DNA of 64,000 nucleotides, from positions 2,501 to 66,500 of the forward strand of contig JAPXFQ010001708.1 of NCBI GenBank assembly GCA_028564705.1, given 5' to 3'. The position numbers and the translations under genes were made by a program. This DNA comes from Apricaphanius iberus (Eukaryota > Chordata > Actinopteri > Cyprinodontiformes > Aphaniidae). A model generated the notes under the pieces. That model saw nothing but the letters and a program-made list of their open reading frames with translations. It was not told the DNA's origin and searched no databases. Positions 44,490-54,660 of the stretch are shown in pieces (position 1 is the first letter of the stretch; each line of letters opens with the position of its first letter).

Positions 44490-45825
44490 ATGGTAAAGAT
44501 TTGGACAACTAAAGGGCAGCTTTTTGCCACATCCTTCTGTGGTAAAACCACAGTACTGGTACTATTGGACCTCAGTACAGCGTCTGATACCGTTGATCAT
44601 GATTTATTACTGGAACGTCTAGAGAGCTGGGTCGGACTTTCTGGTACAGAACTCGACTGCTTCAAATTCTACCTTAAGAACAGGAACTTCTTTGTGTCGA
44701 TTAGCCAGTTCTTATCACAAAACACAGAAATCACATGTGGGGTCCCCCAGGGCTCCATCCTAGGGCCCCTCCTATTTAGCATCTAAATGCCCCCACTAAA
44801 CCAAAATATAACTACCAATAATGTCAACTAACACAACTATGCTGATGACACTCAACTTTATATCTTAATGTCACCAGGTGATGTTGAACCATCCAAATCC
44901 TCTATAAATGCATTGAGGACATTAACAGCTGGATGTCCCATCATTTCCTCCAACCGAACAAAAACAAAACTAAAGTACATATCTTTGGACCCAAAAAAGA
45001 TCGATTAAATATCAGCACACAGCTTCAGTTGGTCCAACTAGAAACTTCCAACCAGGCCAGAAATCTAGGTGTAATAATGGACTCAGACCAGAAACTCCAG
45101 GGTCACATAAAGGCAATAACAAGGTCAGCTTTCTATCAGCTGAGGAACATTTCTAGGATTAAAGGAATGATGACACAAGGCGACCTAGAAAAACTCATCC
45201 ATGTATTTATGATTACTGTAACAGTATCTTCACAGGTCTACCTAAAAAGTCACTCAGACAGCTGCAGCTGATCCAGAACGCTGCTGCTCGTGTTCTCACT
45301 ATAACCAGGAAAGTAGAACACATCACCCCAGTTCTAAAGTCCTTCCTCTGGCTCCCTGTAGCTCAGAGAATAGACTTTAAAATACTCCTACTAGTTTATA
45401 AATCACTGATGATGTATGATGCAGACCTGCTGTCACCATAGCAACCATCCAGACCAATCAGGTCCTCCATCTCTAGTTTACTGATCGTCCCTAGAACCAG
45501 AACCAAACATGGAGAAGCAGCTTTTAGTTTCTATGCTCCTCATATCTGAAACAAACTGACAGACTACTGCAAAACTGCAGAGACACTGAACTCTTTTAAA
45601 TCTAAAATAAAAACATACCTATTTGGACTCACTTATGAGTAACTGTTTTTATCCTAAATTGTTTGTTTTTTTTAATCAAATGCTATTGTTTGTTTTGTAA
45701 TTGTTCATTTATGCTTTCTTTTATTGATTTTATGTTTTAATTTTCACATTTCTGTAATCATGTGAAGCACCTTGAATTGCCTTGTGTTGAAAGTGTGCTA
45801 TAGAAAAAAAATTGCCTTGCTTTCT
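44490..45825 (+). mobile_element. L2-type LINE, RT to 3' end, 5'-truncated
   Basis: The first frame (44490-44786) reads VLVLLDLSTASDTVDHDLLL, a WVGLSGTELDCFKFYLKNR segment and ITCGVPQGSILGPLLFSI. After a frameshift come YADDTQLYI-like sequence (44840-44865), [33 protein letters not shown] and the [13 protein letters not shown] part, then a 3' UTR ending GCACCTTGAATTGCCTTGTG. It is closely related to the copy at 6350-7605 and has several stops and frameshifts. Confidence 0.85.
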
Positions 45826-48256
45826 GGGATTCTGAAGATGGTCTTCTCTTGGTGGACCACGAAGTTCAGCCAAATCAAACAACTTCAATCCGGCTGGTAA
45901 AAGCATACTGGTGCAATCGGGCACGACCAGTAAAAGGAACCATTAACCTGTTCTAGACAGACTCACGCATAAACTGCCTTACTTTGGCCAGAAGGGGCCT
46001 AATATTCTGCAAAAAATATATTCTCTGGTCATTCTTCCAAAGGTCATTGGCTGCCTTATTGCCTTATAGCTTGTAGAACTGATTTCTAGTGGACAGTGAC
46101 TAAACATAGACGCTGTCCTTCCTGAATCTCATCCTTGGAGCTCTCTGAATCTCTAAACACTACATCTTGACATTCACAGTAACATTCAGTCTGTCTTAGA
46201 CAATAAACCATTTACTTCTCATTAAACAAACAAACAAACAAACAAAAAAACTATGAATGTCCATTATGGAGGACATTTCTTAGACCAAAACATATTTTAG
46301 GTAAAATATTAGTACACTACAGAAGGTTTCTTCACTGTATTCCAAAAAGACTCAAACAAAAGATACCATAAACATTTATAGTCTAAATTAACCCTAAAAT
46401 TGACGATTTTAAATGTCCTCTTTAGATTACGTAAGGCAGAGCCGTCCCGAACTCTTATGGGGCCTTAAGCATATTCTGACTCAGGGGTGCCCCCTATCTA
46501 TTAAGACCACTACCCACAACAACATCTTTTAAATCAATATCTGGTCTAATCTGGGAAAGAAGGCGGAGTCTATTCCGAGCCTAAAAATTAATCAGAGGTA
46601 ATTATTAATATTATCTGAAACAATCTGAAGCTCAAACTAAATACAAAGTTTAAACTAAAGCATCAGGTTGTAAGTACGGTAACATAACAATCAAACAATT
46701 AATATTAAAAAGCTATTAAATTTTTTTTTTTTTAAATGTTTAAATATCATGAATTTTTTTGGTAATTTTTTTAATTCTTTTAAATGTGTTTGACTTAAAT
46801 ATGTTTGCAACTTTAAAAAAAGTAAAATAAAAGTATAACTTTAGTTAAGAAAATTTTTAGTAAATAAATAGTTACAAAGAAACTTACTTTTGTTACGTCA
46901 CAAAAAATTAAAGTATTGAAAAAATTTTGATAATCCACACTAAAACAAAACTAAATCAAACGGAGTATTATTCTTATTACTGACATTTTTATAAATGTTA
47001 ACATCTGTAGTCTCTGTTCAGTTTCAGCGTTTATGGGGAGCCGCTTAGTTCGCTTCTACTTTGGGCCGGCTCTGACATAAGGACTTACACCAGTAGCATA
47101 ATGTGGGTAGCAGTTATTGCTATACCTTTATTATTTATTGGGTTTACTTCAAACTACCTGTTTCAATGTTTATGGTTTTTATATTATAACATGTTATGAA
47201 TAAATGAAGGCTGAGGGGACAGCAATCTTAATTTTAGATTTTTTTTCTTATTTATTAATACTAAAAACAGTCAAAACAGCAAAAGATCTGGCCTATGTTT
47301 GGACATAAAATAGACGAGAAGTTTAAAACGATTTGTCCCCCTTACTTTATCTACACCAGGGAAAATATGAATATGAGATATGAATCATTTTTTGAGCTTT
47401 GATCAAGATCACCATCTGAGTAAAACCAGATTAACCATAACACACTGACTCTGACTGAATAGACCTGCTTTATCTATATTTCTGGAAATGAAATCATCTT
47501 TCTGATCTAGAAGGGGTCTTCAGCTCATATTTGTTGTGAATTATAAATAAATAAAGTGAACTGATGCAGCTTCAGATCAATGGTTCACGTTCTAGGAAGG
47601 TTCTGCTCTTTGTTTGTTGGTCCGTTGAGGTCTTTCAGAAGCTCTGTTGTTTCCATTTGGACGTATTTCTCATCTCTGCACCTGAACAAACACGAAACCC
47701 TGAAAAATGACTAACTTTTTCACTTTGATCCCCTTTCAGTGAAACTCTCAGTCAACAAAAAGCTGATGCAAAGTTACAGTAATCAGGGTTCAGATTTTAC
47801 AGTAATTCTCTCTCAGCTTTTTGCCAGTCTTTCAATCGTAACCACTTTCTTTTTCTTTAAGCCGTGCACCAACGGCTCTTTCTCTAGTATTTCCTCTCGC
47901 GTTGTTGCTGCGGGGGAGAACCCCACAGAAAACACCTACACACCGCTGACCAGAATAAAAACACTTGAGAGCTTTAATCTGACAGGAAACCCGGGTCTCC
48001 TGGCAGTGACGCTGACTCTGCTGCGTGAGATTTACCTGTAGTTTATCTCAGGGAAGAACATGATATGTCAGTGGGAGTAGACTTTCTATATTCTGATGAC
48101 TTGATTATTATAGTTTATCAGATTTATATACATGGAGTTCTCCTTCAGCATCAACACAGGACAGATGCGAAGGAGAAGTCTATAAACCTGCACAATCAAG
48201 AATTAACAGTATTAATTTGGGTTGTTTAGCCTGTTTTAAGATAAAAAAAAATGTGG
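45826..48256. other. Intergenic, AT-rich, no feature recognised
   Basis: Contains an (AAAC)n run at about 46206-46243 and long A/T tracts (46700-46960). No gene is supported; the open frame at 47739-48041 has no recognisable similarity. Confidence 0.45.
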
Positions 48257-48446
48257 TGTGGAAGGCAAGACAGAGGCGCGGAGAGAACGGAGTAGATGCC
48301 AGCAGTTTATTGTTAGACTTCACAACCAGAATAACAACAAGTATAAACACCACCATATATACAAGACTTCCTGATTGTGCAACCAATCCCACCGTGACAC
48401 ATACCCTGGCCAATCTGGCGATGAGTACCCCTAGTGGACCGCCACA
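48257..48446 (-). repeat. 3' LTR of the gypsy element
   Basis: 190 bp, identical to 52559-52748 except for A at 48427. It is followed on its outer side by the GTGG target duplication. Confidence 0.95.
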
Positions 48447-48460
48447 CAGGCCCCCCCCGA
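48447..48460 (-). other. Polypurine tract of the gypsy element
   Basis: The minus strand reads TTTCGGGGGGGGCCTG immediately before the 3' LTR. This is the expected plus-strand primer, interrupted by CCT at its very end. Confidence 0.6.
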
Positions 48461-48567
48461 AACGACAGAATGGGCACCAGGCACAACAAAACCCAGCACC
48501 AACACGTCAAAGGAAGGACACAACATTTCAAAAAACAAAACATGAACCCAGAACGGGCAAAAGCACC

Positions 48568-51500
48568 TCAAGTCCCCCGAGGAGGTCTAATAGGACGACC
48601 ATAACGGCTGACTCGCAAGGTCCCAGGAGGGTCAGACACCAGCAGACGCGGGGGGCGACCACGACGGCGGCGGGCCCGAACAGGACGAGGGGGCACACCA
48701 GGCAACAAAACTAGGCGGGGAACAGAGTCCGGAGGAGCAGCAGAAGCAGCAGCAGGAGCAGCGGCAGCAGCAGGAGGACGACCGCGGCGAGGAGGCAGGG
48801 CCGGAACCATCAACCCATCTGGGTCCTGGTGAGCAGGCTTCAGACGATCAACAGAGACCCGCTCCAGGCAACCACCAAAGTCAATGACAAAGTTCTTAGG
48901 CCCCGCCTCCACAACCCGAAAGGGCCCATCATATGGAGGTTGGAGCGGGGAGCGGTGGCCACCACGCCGGAGAAAGACAAATCTCGATGACAGGAGATCC
49001 CTCGGCACTCGGAAACGAGGCAAACAGTGGTGCACAGGAACGGGAGCCAGCGCCCCTGCGGCCCCCTCCATGGGCAGACGAGGGGCCATCCGGACCTCCG
49101 GAGCCGAGGCAGCAGGCAGGAAATCCCCCGGGACCCTCAGAGGCTGCCCATACACCAGTTCAGCGACAGAAGACTGAAGATCCTCTTTGGGAGCAGAGCG
49201 CAGGCCCAACATGACCCACGGCAAACGGTCAACCCAGCCCCCATCCGTGAGGCTGGCCCGAAGAGCGGCCTTGAGGGAGCGATGGAAACGCTCACAGAGG
49301 CCATTCGCCTGGGGGTTGTATGCTGTAGTGCGATGGAGCCGCACCCCCAGGCCCACAGCCATGGCATCCCACAGCCCCGATGTGAATTGGGCCCCCCTGT
49401 CCGAAGTCAAATCCGCAGGTGTGCCGAACCGCGAGACCCAACAAGAGATGAAGGCCCGGGCCACCACGTCCGTCGACGTAGATTCCAGGGGCACCACCTC
49501 CGGCCACCGAGTGGTTCTATCCACCATAGTCAGGAGATGCGTGCAGCCATGAGAAGGGGGCAAGGGACCGACTAAATCCACGTGTACGTGGTCAAAACGC
49601 CTTTCCGGCACCAGAAAAGGCTCCAACGGAGCCCTGACGTGTTGGTGGACCTTAGCCCGCTGACAAGGCACGCAGGCAGCGGCCCATCCCTTGACGTCTC
49701 TGCGCAACCTGGGCCAGACGAACTTAGCGCTCACCAGTTTCACAGACGCCTTAATGCCGGGATGAGACAAGGCGTGAACAGCATCGAAGATCCTGCGACG
49801 CCAGCCCACAGGAACCAGAGGCCGCGGCTGTCCGGTAGCTACGTTGCACAGCAGACTGGTCCCATCCTCATGGCAGGGCACGTCCACGAGCTGCAAACCC
49901 GTCACAGCAGAACGACAAGTCTGGAGATCTGCATCGCCTTTCTGATCCACCGCCATAGCCGAGTAGTCCAAGCCTAGATGCACAGAGGAAACCAACACAC
50001 GAGACAGACAGTCCGCCACCCCATTGTGCTTACCAGCAACGTGTTGAATGTCCGTGGTAAACTCCGAGATGGCGGCCAGCTGCCGCTGCTGTCGGCCAGA
50101 CCAAGGATCCGAGACTTTGACCAGGGCAAAGGTCAACGGCTTATGATCCACAAATGCCGTGAACCGGCGGCCCTCCAACAGGAAACGGAATTTACGAGTG
50201 GCAAGGAAAAGAGCCAGGAGTTCCCTGTCGAACGTGCTGTATCTCCTCTCTACAGTGCGGAGCTGCCTGCTGAAGAAAGCGAGGGGCTGCCAGGCTCCCG
50301 CCACCCACTGCTCGCACACCGCGCCCACAGCAATGTCCGACGCATCTGTAGTGAGAGCCAGTGGAGCCGAGGGAGAGGGGTGCGCCAACAAGGCAGCCCC
50401 TGCCAGAGCGGCCCTGGCCGCCTCGAACGCCTTCAACCTGTCAGAGGACCAGGTCACCTTCTGCGACCCCTTCATCCCGCGAAGAGCCTCATACAGGGGA
50501 TGCATGAGGTGAGCAGCACGAGGGATGAACCGATTATAAAAGTTCACCATGCCCAGGAACTCCTGGAGCTGCTTAACAGTAGAAGGGCGTGAAAAACCCG
50601 TAACTGCCTCCACCCGTGCAGGTAACGGAGCAGCCCCCAGCGAGGACACCCGGTGGCCGAGGAAATCAATCTCAGAGAGCCCAAACTGACACTTTGCTGG
50701 GTTGATAATCAGGCCATGAGTACTCAGGCGCCCAAACAACAGACGCAGATGCTCCAGATGTTTGGCAGCAGAAGCACAGGCAACCAAAATGTCATCCAAA
50801 TAAACAAACAGAAAAGGTAAATTCCGTAACACAGAGTCCATGAGTCGTTGAAAGGTCTGCGCGGCCCCCCGCAGGCCAAAAGGCATCCGCAAAAATTCGA
50901 ATAATCCAAATGGGGTTATAATAGCAGTTTTGGAAACATCCGCTTCATGCACAGGCACCTGATGGTTGCCCCGCACTAAATCCACTTTGGAAAAAACGGA
51001 AGCGCCAGCAAGCTGCGCAGAGAAATCCTGAATGTGCGGGATAGGATAGCGGTCCGGTGTGGTGACAGCATTCAGCCGCCGGAAATCACCACACGGCCGC
51101 CACCGCCCCCCCGGCTTAGGCACCATGTGCAGAGGCGAGGCCCATGGACTGTCGGAGCGCCGTACGATCCCCAAGCGCTCCATAGTTGCAAACTCCTCCT
51201 TCGCCAGGGACAGCTTAGCGGAGTCCAGACGCCGCGACCGAGCAAAAACGGGCGGCCCAACTGTAGGGATGAAGTGCTCCACCCCATGCTTAGCGACTGC
51301 TGCCGAAAACGTCGGTACAGTCAGATCCGGAAATTCAGCGAGGAGGCGCTGATACACATCCCCAACAGCAAGAACCCGGGGCAGGGCCACCGGTTCAGCC
51401 TCCCCCAAAGAGCAGGGGTAGGTGGAAAACGAGACAGCGTCAATCAAACGGCCATTAGACACATCAACAAGCAGTCCATGAGCACATAAAAAATCTGCAC

Positions 51501-51813
51501 CCAAAATAGGCACTGCAACTGAGGCAACCACAAAATCCCACAAAAACTGACGTCCAGAAAAAGAAACGGTCACTGACCTGGAGCCAAACGTACGGATGGT
51601 AGTCCCATTAGCCGCACTCAGCGGGGGTCCCCGGCCGTCCCCCAGCACATCGACGGCAGACGCAGGCAGGATACTCCTCTGGGCGCCGGAATCCACCAAC
51701 CAACGCCGTCCAGACACGTCATCTGTGACGAAGAGCAGCTTGTCCACCCCGCCAGAGCCCACAGCCGCTACTGAGCACTGGTCCTGGCGTTTCCCTGAGC
51801 CAGAAAAGCACAC
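48568..51813 (-). CDS. pol: pol of the gypsy element: protease, RT, RNase H, integrase
   Basis: 1,081-codon open frame, probably expressed as Gag-Pol by -1 frameshifting rather than from its own ATG. Domains in order: aspartic protease with DSGA (41-44) and ILGADFL; reverse transcriptase with D278 in FSKVDL and YLDD (338-341); RNase H with D490, E531, D556 and D601; integrase with an HHCC zinc motif (H680, H684, C714, C717) and the D746, D805, E841 triad with 35 residues between the last two (DD35E). The C-terminus is a Pro/Ala/Arg-rich tail without a chromodomain that I can see. No stops or lost catalytic residues, so the enzyme set may be functional. Confidence 0.93.
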   Translation of the reverse strand: MCFSGSGKRQDQCSVAAVGSGGVDKLLFVTDDVSGRRWLVDSGAQRSILPASAVDVLGDGRGPPLSAANGTTIRTFGSRSVTVSFSGRQFLWDFVVASVAVPILGADFLCAHGLLVDVSNGRLIDAVSFSTYPCSLGEAEPVALPRVLAVGDVYQRLLAEFPDLTVPTFSAAVAKHGVEHFIPTVGPPVFARSRRLDSAKLSLAKEEFATMERLGIVRRSDSPWASPLHMVPKPGGRWRPCGDFRRLNAVTTPDRYPIPHIQDFSAQLAGASVFSKVDLVRGNHQVPVHEADVSKTAIITPFGLFEFLRMPFGLRGAAQTFQRLMDSVLRNLPFLFVYLDDILVACASAAKHLEHLRLLFGRLSTHGLIINPAKCQFGLSEIDFLGHRVSSLGAAPLPARVEAVTGFSRPSTVKQLQEFLGMVNFYNRFIPRAAHLMHPLYEALRGMKGSQKVTWSSDRLKAFEAARAALAGAALLAHPSPSAPLALTTDASDIAVGAVCEQWVAGAWQPLAFFSRQLRTVERRYSTFDRELLALFLATRKFRFLLEGRRFTAFVDHKPLTFALVKVSDPWSGRQQRQLAAISEFTTDIQHVAGKHNGVADCLSRVLVSSVHLGLDYSAMAVDQKGDADLQTCRSAVTGLQLVDVPCHEDGTSLLCNVATGQPRPLVPVGWRRRIFDAVHALSHPGIKASVKLVSAKFVWPRLRRDVKGWAAACVPCQRAKVHQHVRAPLEPFLVPERRFDHVHVDLVGPLPPSHGCTHLLTMVDRTTRWPEVVPLESTSTDVVARAFISCWVSRFGTPADLTSDRGAQFTSGLWDAMAVGLGVRLHRTTAYNPQANGLCERFHRSLKAALRASLTDGGWVDRLPWVMLGLRSAPKEDLQSSVAELVYGQPLRVPGDFLPAASAPEVRMAPRLPMEGAAGALAPVPVHHCLPRFRVPRDLLSSRFVFLRRGGHRSPLQPPYDGPFRVVEAGPKNFVIDFGGCLERVSVDRLKPAHQDPDGLMVPALPPRRGRPPAAAAAPAAASAAPPDSVPRLVLLPGVPPRPVRARRRRGRPPRLLVSDPPGTLRVSRYGRPIRPPRGT

Positions 51814-52499
51814 GGCGGCACGCAGCGCTTAGCCTTAGCACCGAACCGCCGATGGAAAAAACAAAGTGTGTCCTCCCGCCAGCGACGGTCCGTCACCACG
51901 GCCACAGCGCCCACCTCGTCCGGCGCTGACCAGGAAAGCTCAGGAAGCAGGGCATGCACGCCGCACGGCCGGTTGGCCAGCAGAATCCGGTCCGCCTCCT
52001 CCGCCAAGCCCCTGTAGTCCTTGGTAGCAACCCGCGGCGAGCTCGCTAGCGCAGTACGTACAGGAGGCGGCAGCTGACGGAGGAAAAGCTGCACAAACAA
52101 AAAAGAGGCATCCCCCGAACCGAGCAACGCCAACATGTTCTCCATCAGCTCCGTTGGCTTACCATCCCCCAAACCGTTGAGGGACAGGAGCCGGTCTGCC
52201 CGCTCGGCATCCGACAGCTGATACAGCCTTAAAAGCAGAGCCTTAATAGCGGCATATTTACCGTCCGCCGGGTGGTCCCGCAACACGCACATCGCCCGAC
52301 GCGTAGTCTGAGCATCCAGAGCAGCGACAACATGGTAGTAGCGGGTGTCATCCACAGTAATTCCACGAAGCCGGAACTGGGCCTCAATATGCTGAAACCA
52401 GGGCTCCGGGTCGTGCTGCCAAAACTCAAACTTTATGCAGCTACTTAACAGTAGCTGCATAAACCGCAGGAGCAACAACCGGCGCAAGCGGAACGGCAT
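51768..52499 (-). CDS. gag: gag of the gypsy element (frame disturbed at the N-terminus)
   Basis: 243 codons from the first in-frame ATG inside the element to TAG. The body ([59 protein letters not shown]) is the capsid-like Gag of animal Ty3/gypsy elements. The C-terminus carries [18 protein letters not shown], an atypical Cys/His motif used instead of the CCHC knuckle. The better start, ATG at 52518 with A at -3, is in another frame and hits a stop after 25 codons at the fold-back. The frame also runs open upstream into the LTR, so the true start of this copy is uncertain. It overlaps pol by 46 nt. Confidence 0.75.
   Translation of the reverse strand: MPFRLRRLLLLRFMQLLLSSCIKFEFWQHDPEPWFQHIEAQFRLRGITVDDTRYYHVVAALDAQTTRRAMCVLRDHPADGKYAAIKALLLRLYQLSDAERADRLLSLNGLGDGKPTELMENMLALLGSGDASFLFVQLFLRQLPPPVRTALASSPRVATKDYRGLAEEADRILLANRPCGVHALLPELSWSAPDEVGAVAVVTDRRWREDTLCFFHRRFGAKAKRCVPPCAFLAQGNARTSAQ
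51789..51795 (-). promoter_or_regulatory. -1 ribosomal frameshift heptamer GGGAAAC
   Basis: In the gag frame it reads G GGA AAC (codons CAG GGA AAC), an exact X XXY YYZ site. pol lies in the -1 frame and is open across it. Seven bases further on, 51773-51781 can pair with 51752-51760 (CCAG-T-GCTC with GGGC-T-CTGG, one T-T mismatch, 12-nt loop), a candidate stimulatory stem. Confidence 0.75.
52432..52463. other. Perfect 13-bp fold-back in gag
   Basis: TTTATGCAGCTAC (52432-52444), loop TTAACA, then its exact reverse complement GTAGCTGCATAAA (52451-52463). It sits exactly where the two gag frames meet and supplies the TAG that ends the 25-codon frame. A templated inverted insertion during reverse transcription or repair would explain it. 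Confidence 0.85.
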
Positions 52500-52518
52500 C
52501 GCCAGCGGCAAGCGACAT
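52441..52518 (-). CDS. Probable original gag N-terminus, 25 codons, cut off by a stop
   Basis: [20 protein letters not shown] then AATVK and TAG. The Ala/Pro/Val-rich composition and the following VK just before FWQHD look like a normal Gag start, but the TAG lies in the fold-back at 52432-52463, and the rest of gag continues in another frame. That this is the ancestral start is inferred. Confidence 0.5.
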   Translation of the reverse strand: MSLAAGDAVPLAPVVAPAVYAATVK

Positions 52519-52539
52519 GGTTGAGAGCGGAAAAAGAAA

Positions 52540-52557
52540 ATCACGTGAGAGTCACCA
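52540..52557 (-). other. Primer-binding site of the gypsy element
   Basis: One base inside the 5' LTR, the minus strand reads TGGTGACTCTCACGTGAT. It begins TGG, complementary to a tRNA CCA end. I did not assign the tRNA species. Confidence 0.7.
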
Positions 52558-52558
52558 A

Positions 52559-52748
52559 TGTGGAAGGCAAGACAGAGGCGCGGAGAGAACGGAGTAGATG
52601 CCAGCAGTTTATTGTTAGACTTCACAACCAGAATAACAACAAGTATAAACACCACCATATATACAAGACTTCCTGATTGTGCAACCAATCCCACCGTGAC
52701 ACATACCCTGGCCAATCTGGCGATGAGTGCCCCTAGTGGACCGCCACA
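52559..52748 (-). repeat. 5' LTR of the gypsy element
   Basis: 190 bp. On the minus strand it begins TGTGGCGGTCC, has TATATA at 52658-52663 and AATAAA at 52608-52613, and ends GCCTTCCACA. The TATA and poly(A) signals in this order fit U3-R-U5. Confidence 0.95.
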
Positions 52749-52794
52749 GTGGGTTCATTTCTTTAAAGTTATATTTGTATACATGGTATGAATT

Positions 52795-53095
52795 CATATT
52801 TAAAAGTTACAGGTTCAAACTTCATATTGAGTTTAGAACTAAATATTTAGCTAGCAAGCTAAAGTGGCTAGCTAAATTTTTAGCTAATCTGCAATAACAC
52901 TTCACAGGCTGAAATAGACTATCAAAACAAAAGCCTAATCCCTCTAACCTAAATATAACCTCCTGCTGCTGTTAATCTGTCATAAAATATCTGTATTACC
53001 GTTAATCATTCTGTGTTTTAAGGTTAAATGTTGGACATATTGGAAGGAAAATAAACAAAAGTATAGAGGTGCCATTCAGTCTTACTATCAGTTTA
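52795..53095 (-). repeat. Copy of the TAAATATTTA-type repeat, reversed
   Basis: AACTAAATATTTAGCTAGCAA, AGCTAAAGTGGCTAGC and, further on, ATAACCTCCTGCTGCTG match, in reverse orientation, the text at 30580-30770. The matching parts place both regions in one repeat family. Confidence 0.45.
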
Positions 53096-53119
53096 TACAG
53101 ATGTTTAAAGGGACTATAT

Positions 53120-54660
53120 TATGTTATTTTACAGCTTTCTGGTGCATCCCGTGGGAAAACCATCACAACGGACGCCTCCCTCTTGGGGTGGAGTGCTGTG
53201 TGGCAGAACCGGACAGCTCAGGGGCTGTGGTCTGCATGACACCGCTCACAGCATATCACTGTTCTGGAGATGTGGGCTGTGTACAGGGTGTTGCAGGTTT
53301 TTCTTCCTTTCTTGGGAGGCATGTCCTTGTGCGTTTGGACAATGTCTCGACCGTTTCTCACATAAACCACCAAGGCGGCAACAGGTCTGCACGGCCATTG
53401 CAGGCATCCCAGGATCTCCTGCAATGGGCAGCACCACGCCTGGACAGCTTGAAGGCAATGTACCTCCCTGGGAACGGAATCAGGCGGCAGACTTACGCTC
53501 CCGTTGCAAGCCCCCACCAGGGGAGTGGTAGCTCCATCCGGAGGTGGTTCTCAACATCTGGCCTTTACGACTTTCCCTCTGATTTTTCCAATGCTACAGA
53601 GGGTCCTCTGTCAGGGTCACAGGCTGTGGATTAGCTGCTGATTGATTGTTGAGGTGGCGGCTGTTTACTGCATGGTGTTCAGACAAGGATGAGGACCCTA
53701 TGCACTGTTCAGTTCCAAAGATTTTGGAGTTCCTCCAGTCGCTCCTGGATGGCGGCTACATGGCAGCTATTTCCTCTCAACATGCTTGGGTTGATAAAAA
53801 CACGGTGGGGTGTCACAGACTGGTGTCCCTTGTTCTGAAGGGTGCGTGGCGTTTACGCCCCCCCCCCCCCATGAATGCGGCGCGCCCCAGCATGGGATCT
53901 GCACCTGGTCCTTGATGCTTGTGTCTGCCCCCTTTTGAGCCCATGAATCAAGTGGAGCTGAAGTAGGTCTCTACTAAAGCTGCCTTTCTCCTCGCCATTG
54001 CGTCAGTGAAGCATGTCCGGGAGCTTGATGCTCTGTCGGTGAGTGACTCATGTCTGAGGTGGTACTCCGAAGGCACGGGGGTTTGCCTATGGCCGAACTC
54101 CGCTTTTATCCAGAAAGTTCTGTCGGCGTCGACCCTCAACCGACCTATCCACCCAGCACAATTTAATCCTCCAGGAGGGGAGGACAGATTAGGTTTGCTG
54201 TGCCCTGTGCTAGTATCAGACAATCAGATCATCTCTTCCTCTGCTATGGTGGTCCTAGGAGGGGCTGTGCTTTCTCCAAGCATCGGTTGTGTCATTGGGT
54301 GGTGGACGTCATCACCCAGGCAAATAAAGGGGTTGGTCGCCCCTGCCAGGATATTCTCCACTCCACATTGCGCCTTGAAGACATCTGTACGGCAGCATCA
54401 TGGGCATCGCCGAGGATTTTCTCCAGGTTTTACCGGGTGAATGTTGCCACGCCGCATCCGTTTGGGGTGGTCCTGGTGCCAGACTCTGCGGGTTCTTCAC
54501 AATGAGGTCCCAATGAGGTGCAGGAGTTTTTCGTGACTTTTCTGACATGGGTCATTCAGTGCTTAAGACACCACCTCTGGCGGTCAGTAGGGATGAAATA
54601 GAACGAAAGTTACGTATGTAACTACGGTTCTATGAATCCTGGATGATCGCCAGAGCGTTC
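53120..54660 (+). mobile_element. Decayed DIRS-like tyrosine-recombinase retrotransposon (3' part)
   Basis: Frames read TITTDASLLGWSAVWQNRTA (RNase H start), RHVLVRLDNVSTVSHINHQG and AMYLPG (53160-53475). After a long decayed stretch comes the recombinase part: LDALSVSDSCLRW, GVCLWPNSAFIQKVLSAS, AQFNPPGGEDRLGLLCPV, a LCYGGPRRGCAFSKHRLCHW-like segment, LEDICTAASWASP and FYRVNVATPHPFGVVLVPDS (54010-54500). These are the RNase H and tyrosine recombinase of fish DIRS elements. The RT and gag parts are missing, and several frameshifts and stops make it dead. It is followed by the palindrome at 54575-54655. Confidence 0.8.
54575..54655. repeat. About 81-bp nested palindrome at the DIRS-like 3' end
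   Basis: Outer arms CTCTGGCGGTCA and TGATCGCCAGAG (11 of 12 complementary), middle arms GGAT/ATCC and ATAGAAC/GTTCTAT, and centre GTTACGTATGTAAC all share one axis near 54615. DIRS elements carry inverted terminal repeats and a circular-junction repeat, so this is probably the terminal repeat. Confidence 0.75.

Larger units (their letters stand above)
48257..52748 (-). mobile_element. Ty3/gypsy LTR retrotransposon, near-complete and young
   Basis: 4,492 bp between 4-bp GTGG direct repeats (48253-48256 and 52749-52752). The 190-bp LTRs (48257-48446 and 52559-52748) start TG and end CA and differ at one position (48427 A versus 52729 G), so insertion is recent. On the minus strand the order is 5' LTR, primer-binding site, gag, pol (protease, RT, RNase H, integrase), purine tract, 3' LTR: the Ty3 order. 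No env frame. pol is fully open. gag has an N-terminal frame break caused by a fold-back (52432-52463). It lies about 8 kb downstream of prdm1 and antisense to it. Confidence 0.95.

Noticed and set aside
48884..49575. Plus-strand frames of up to 182 codons within the gypsy element
   Set aside because: Antisense shadows of the GC-rich pol frame.
52615..52715. Start of gag at the ATG inside the 5' LTR
   Set aside because: The frame is open from the LTR, but this ATG lies upstream of or near the expected transcription start and would read through the primer-binding site.
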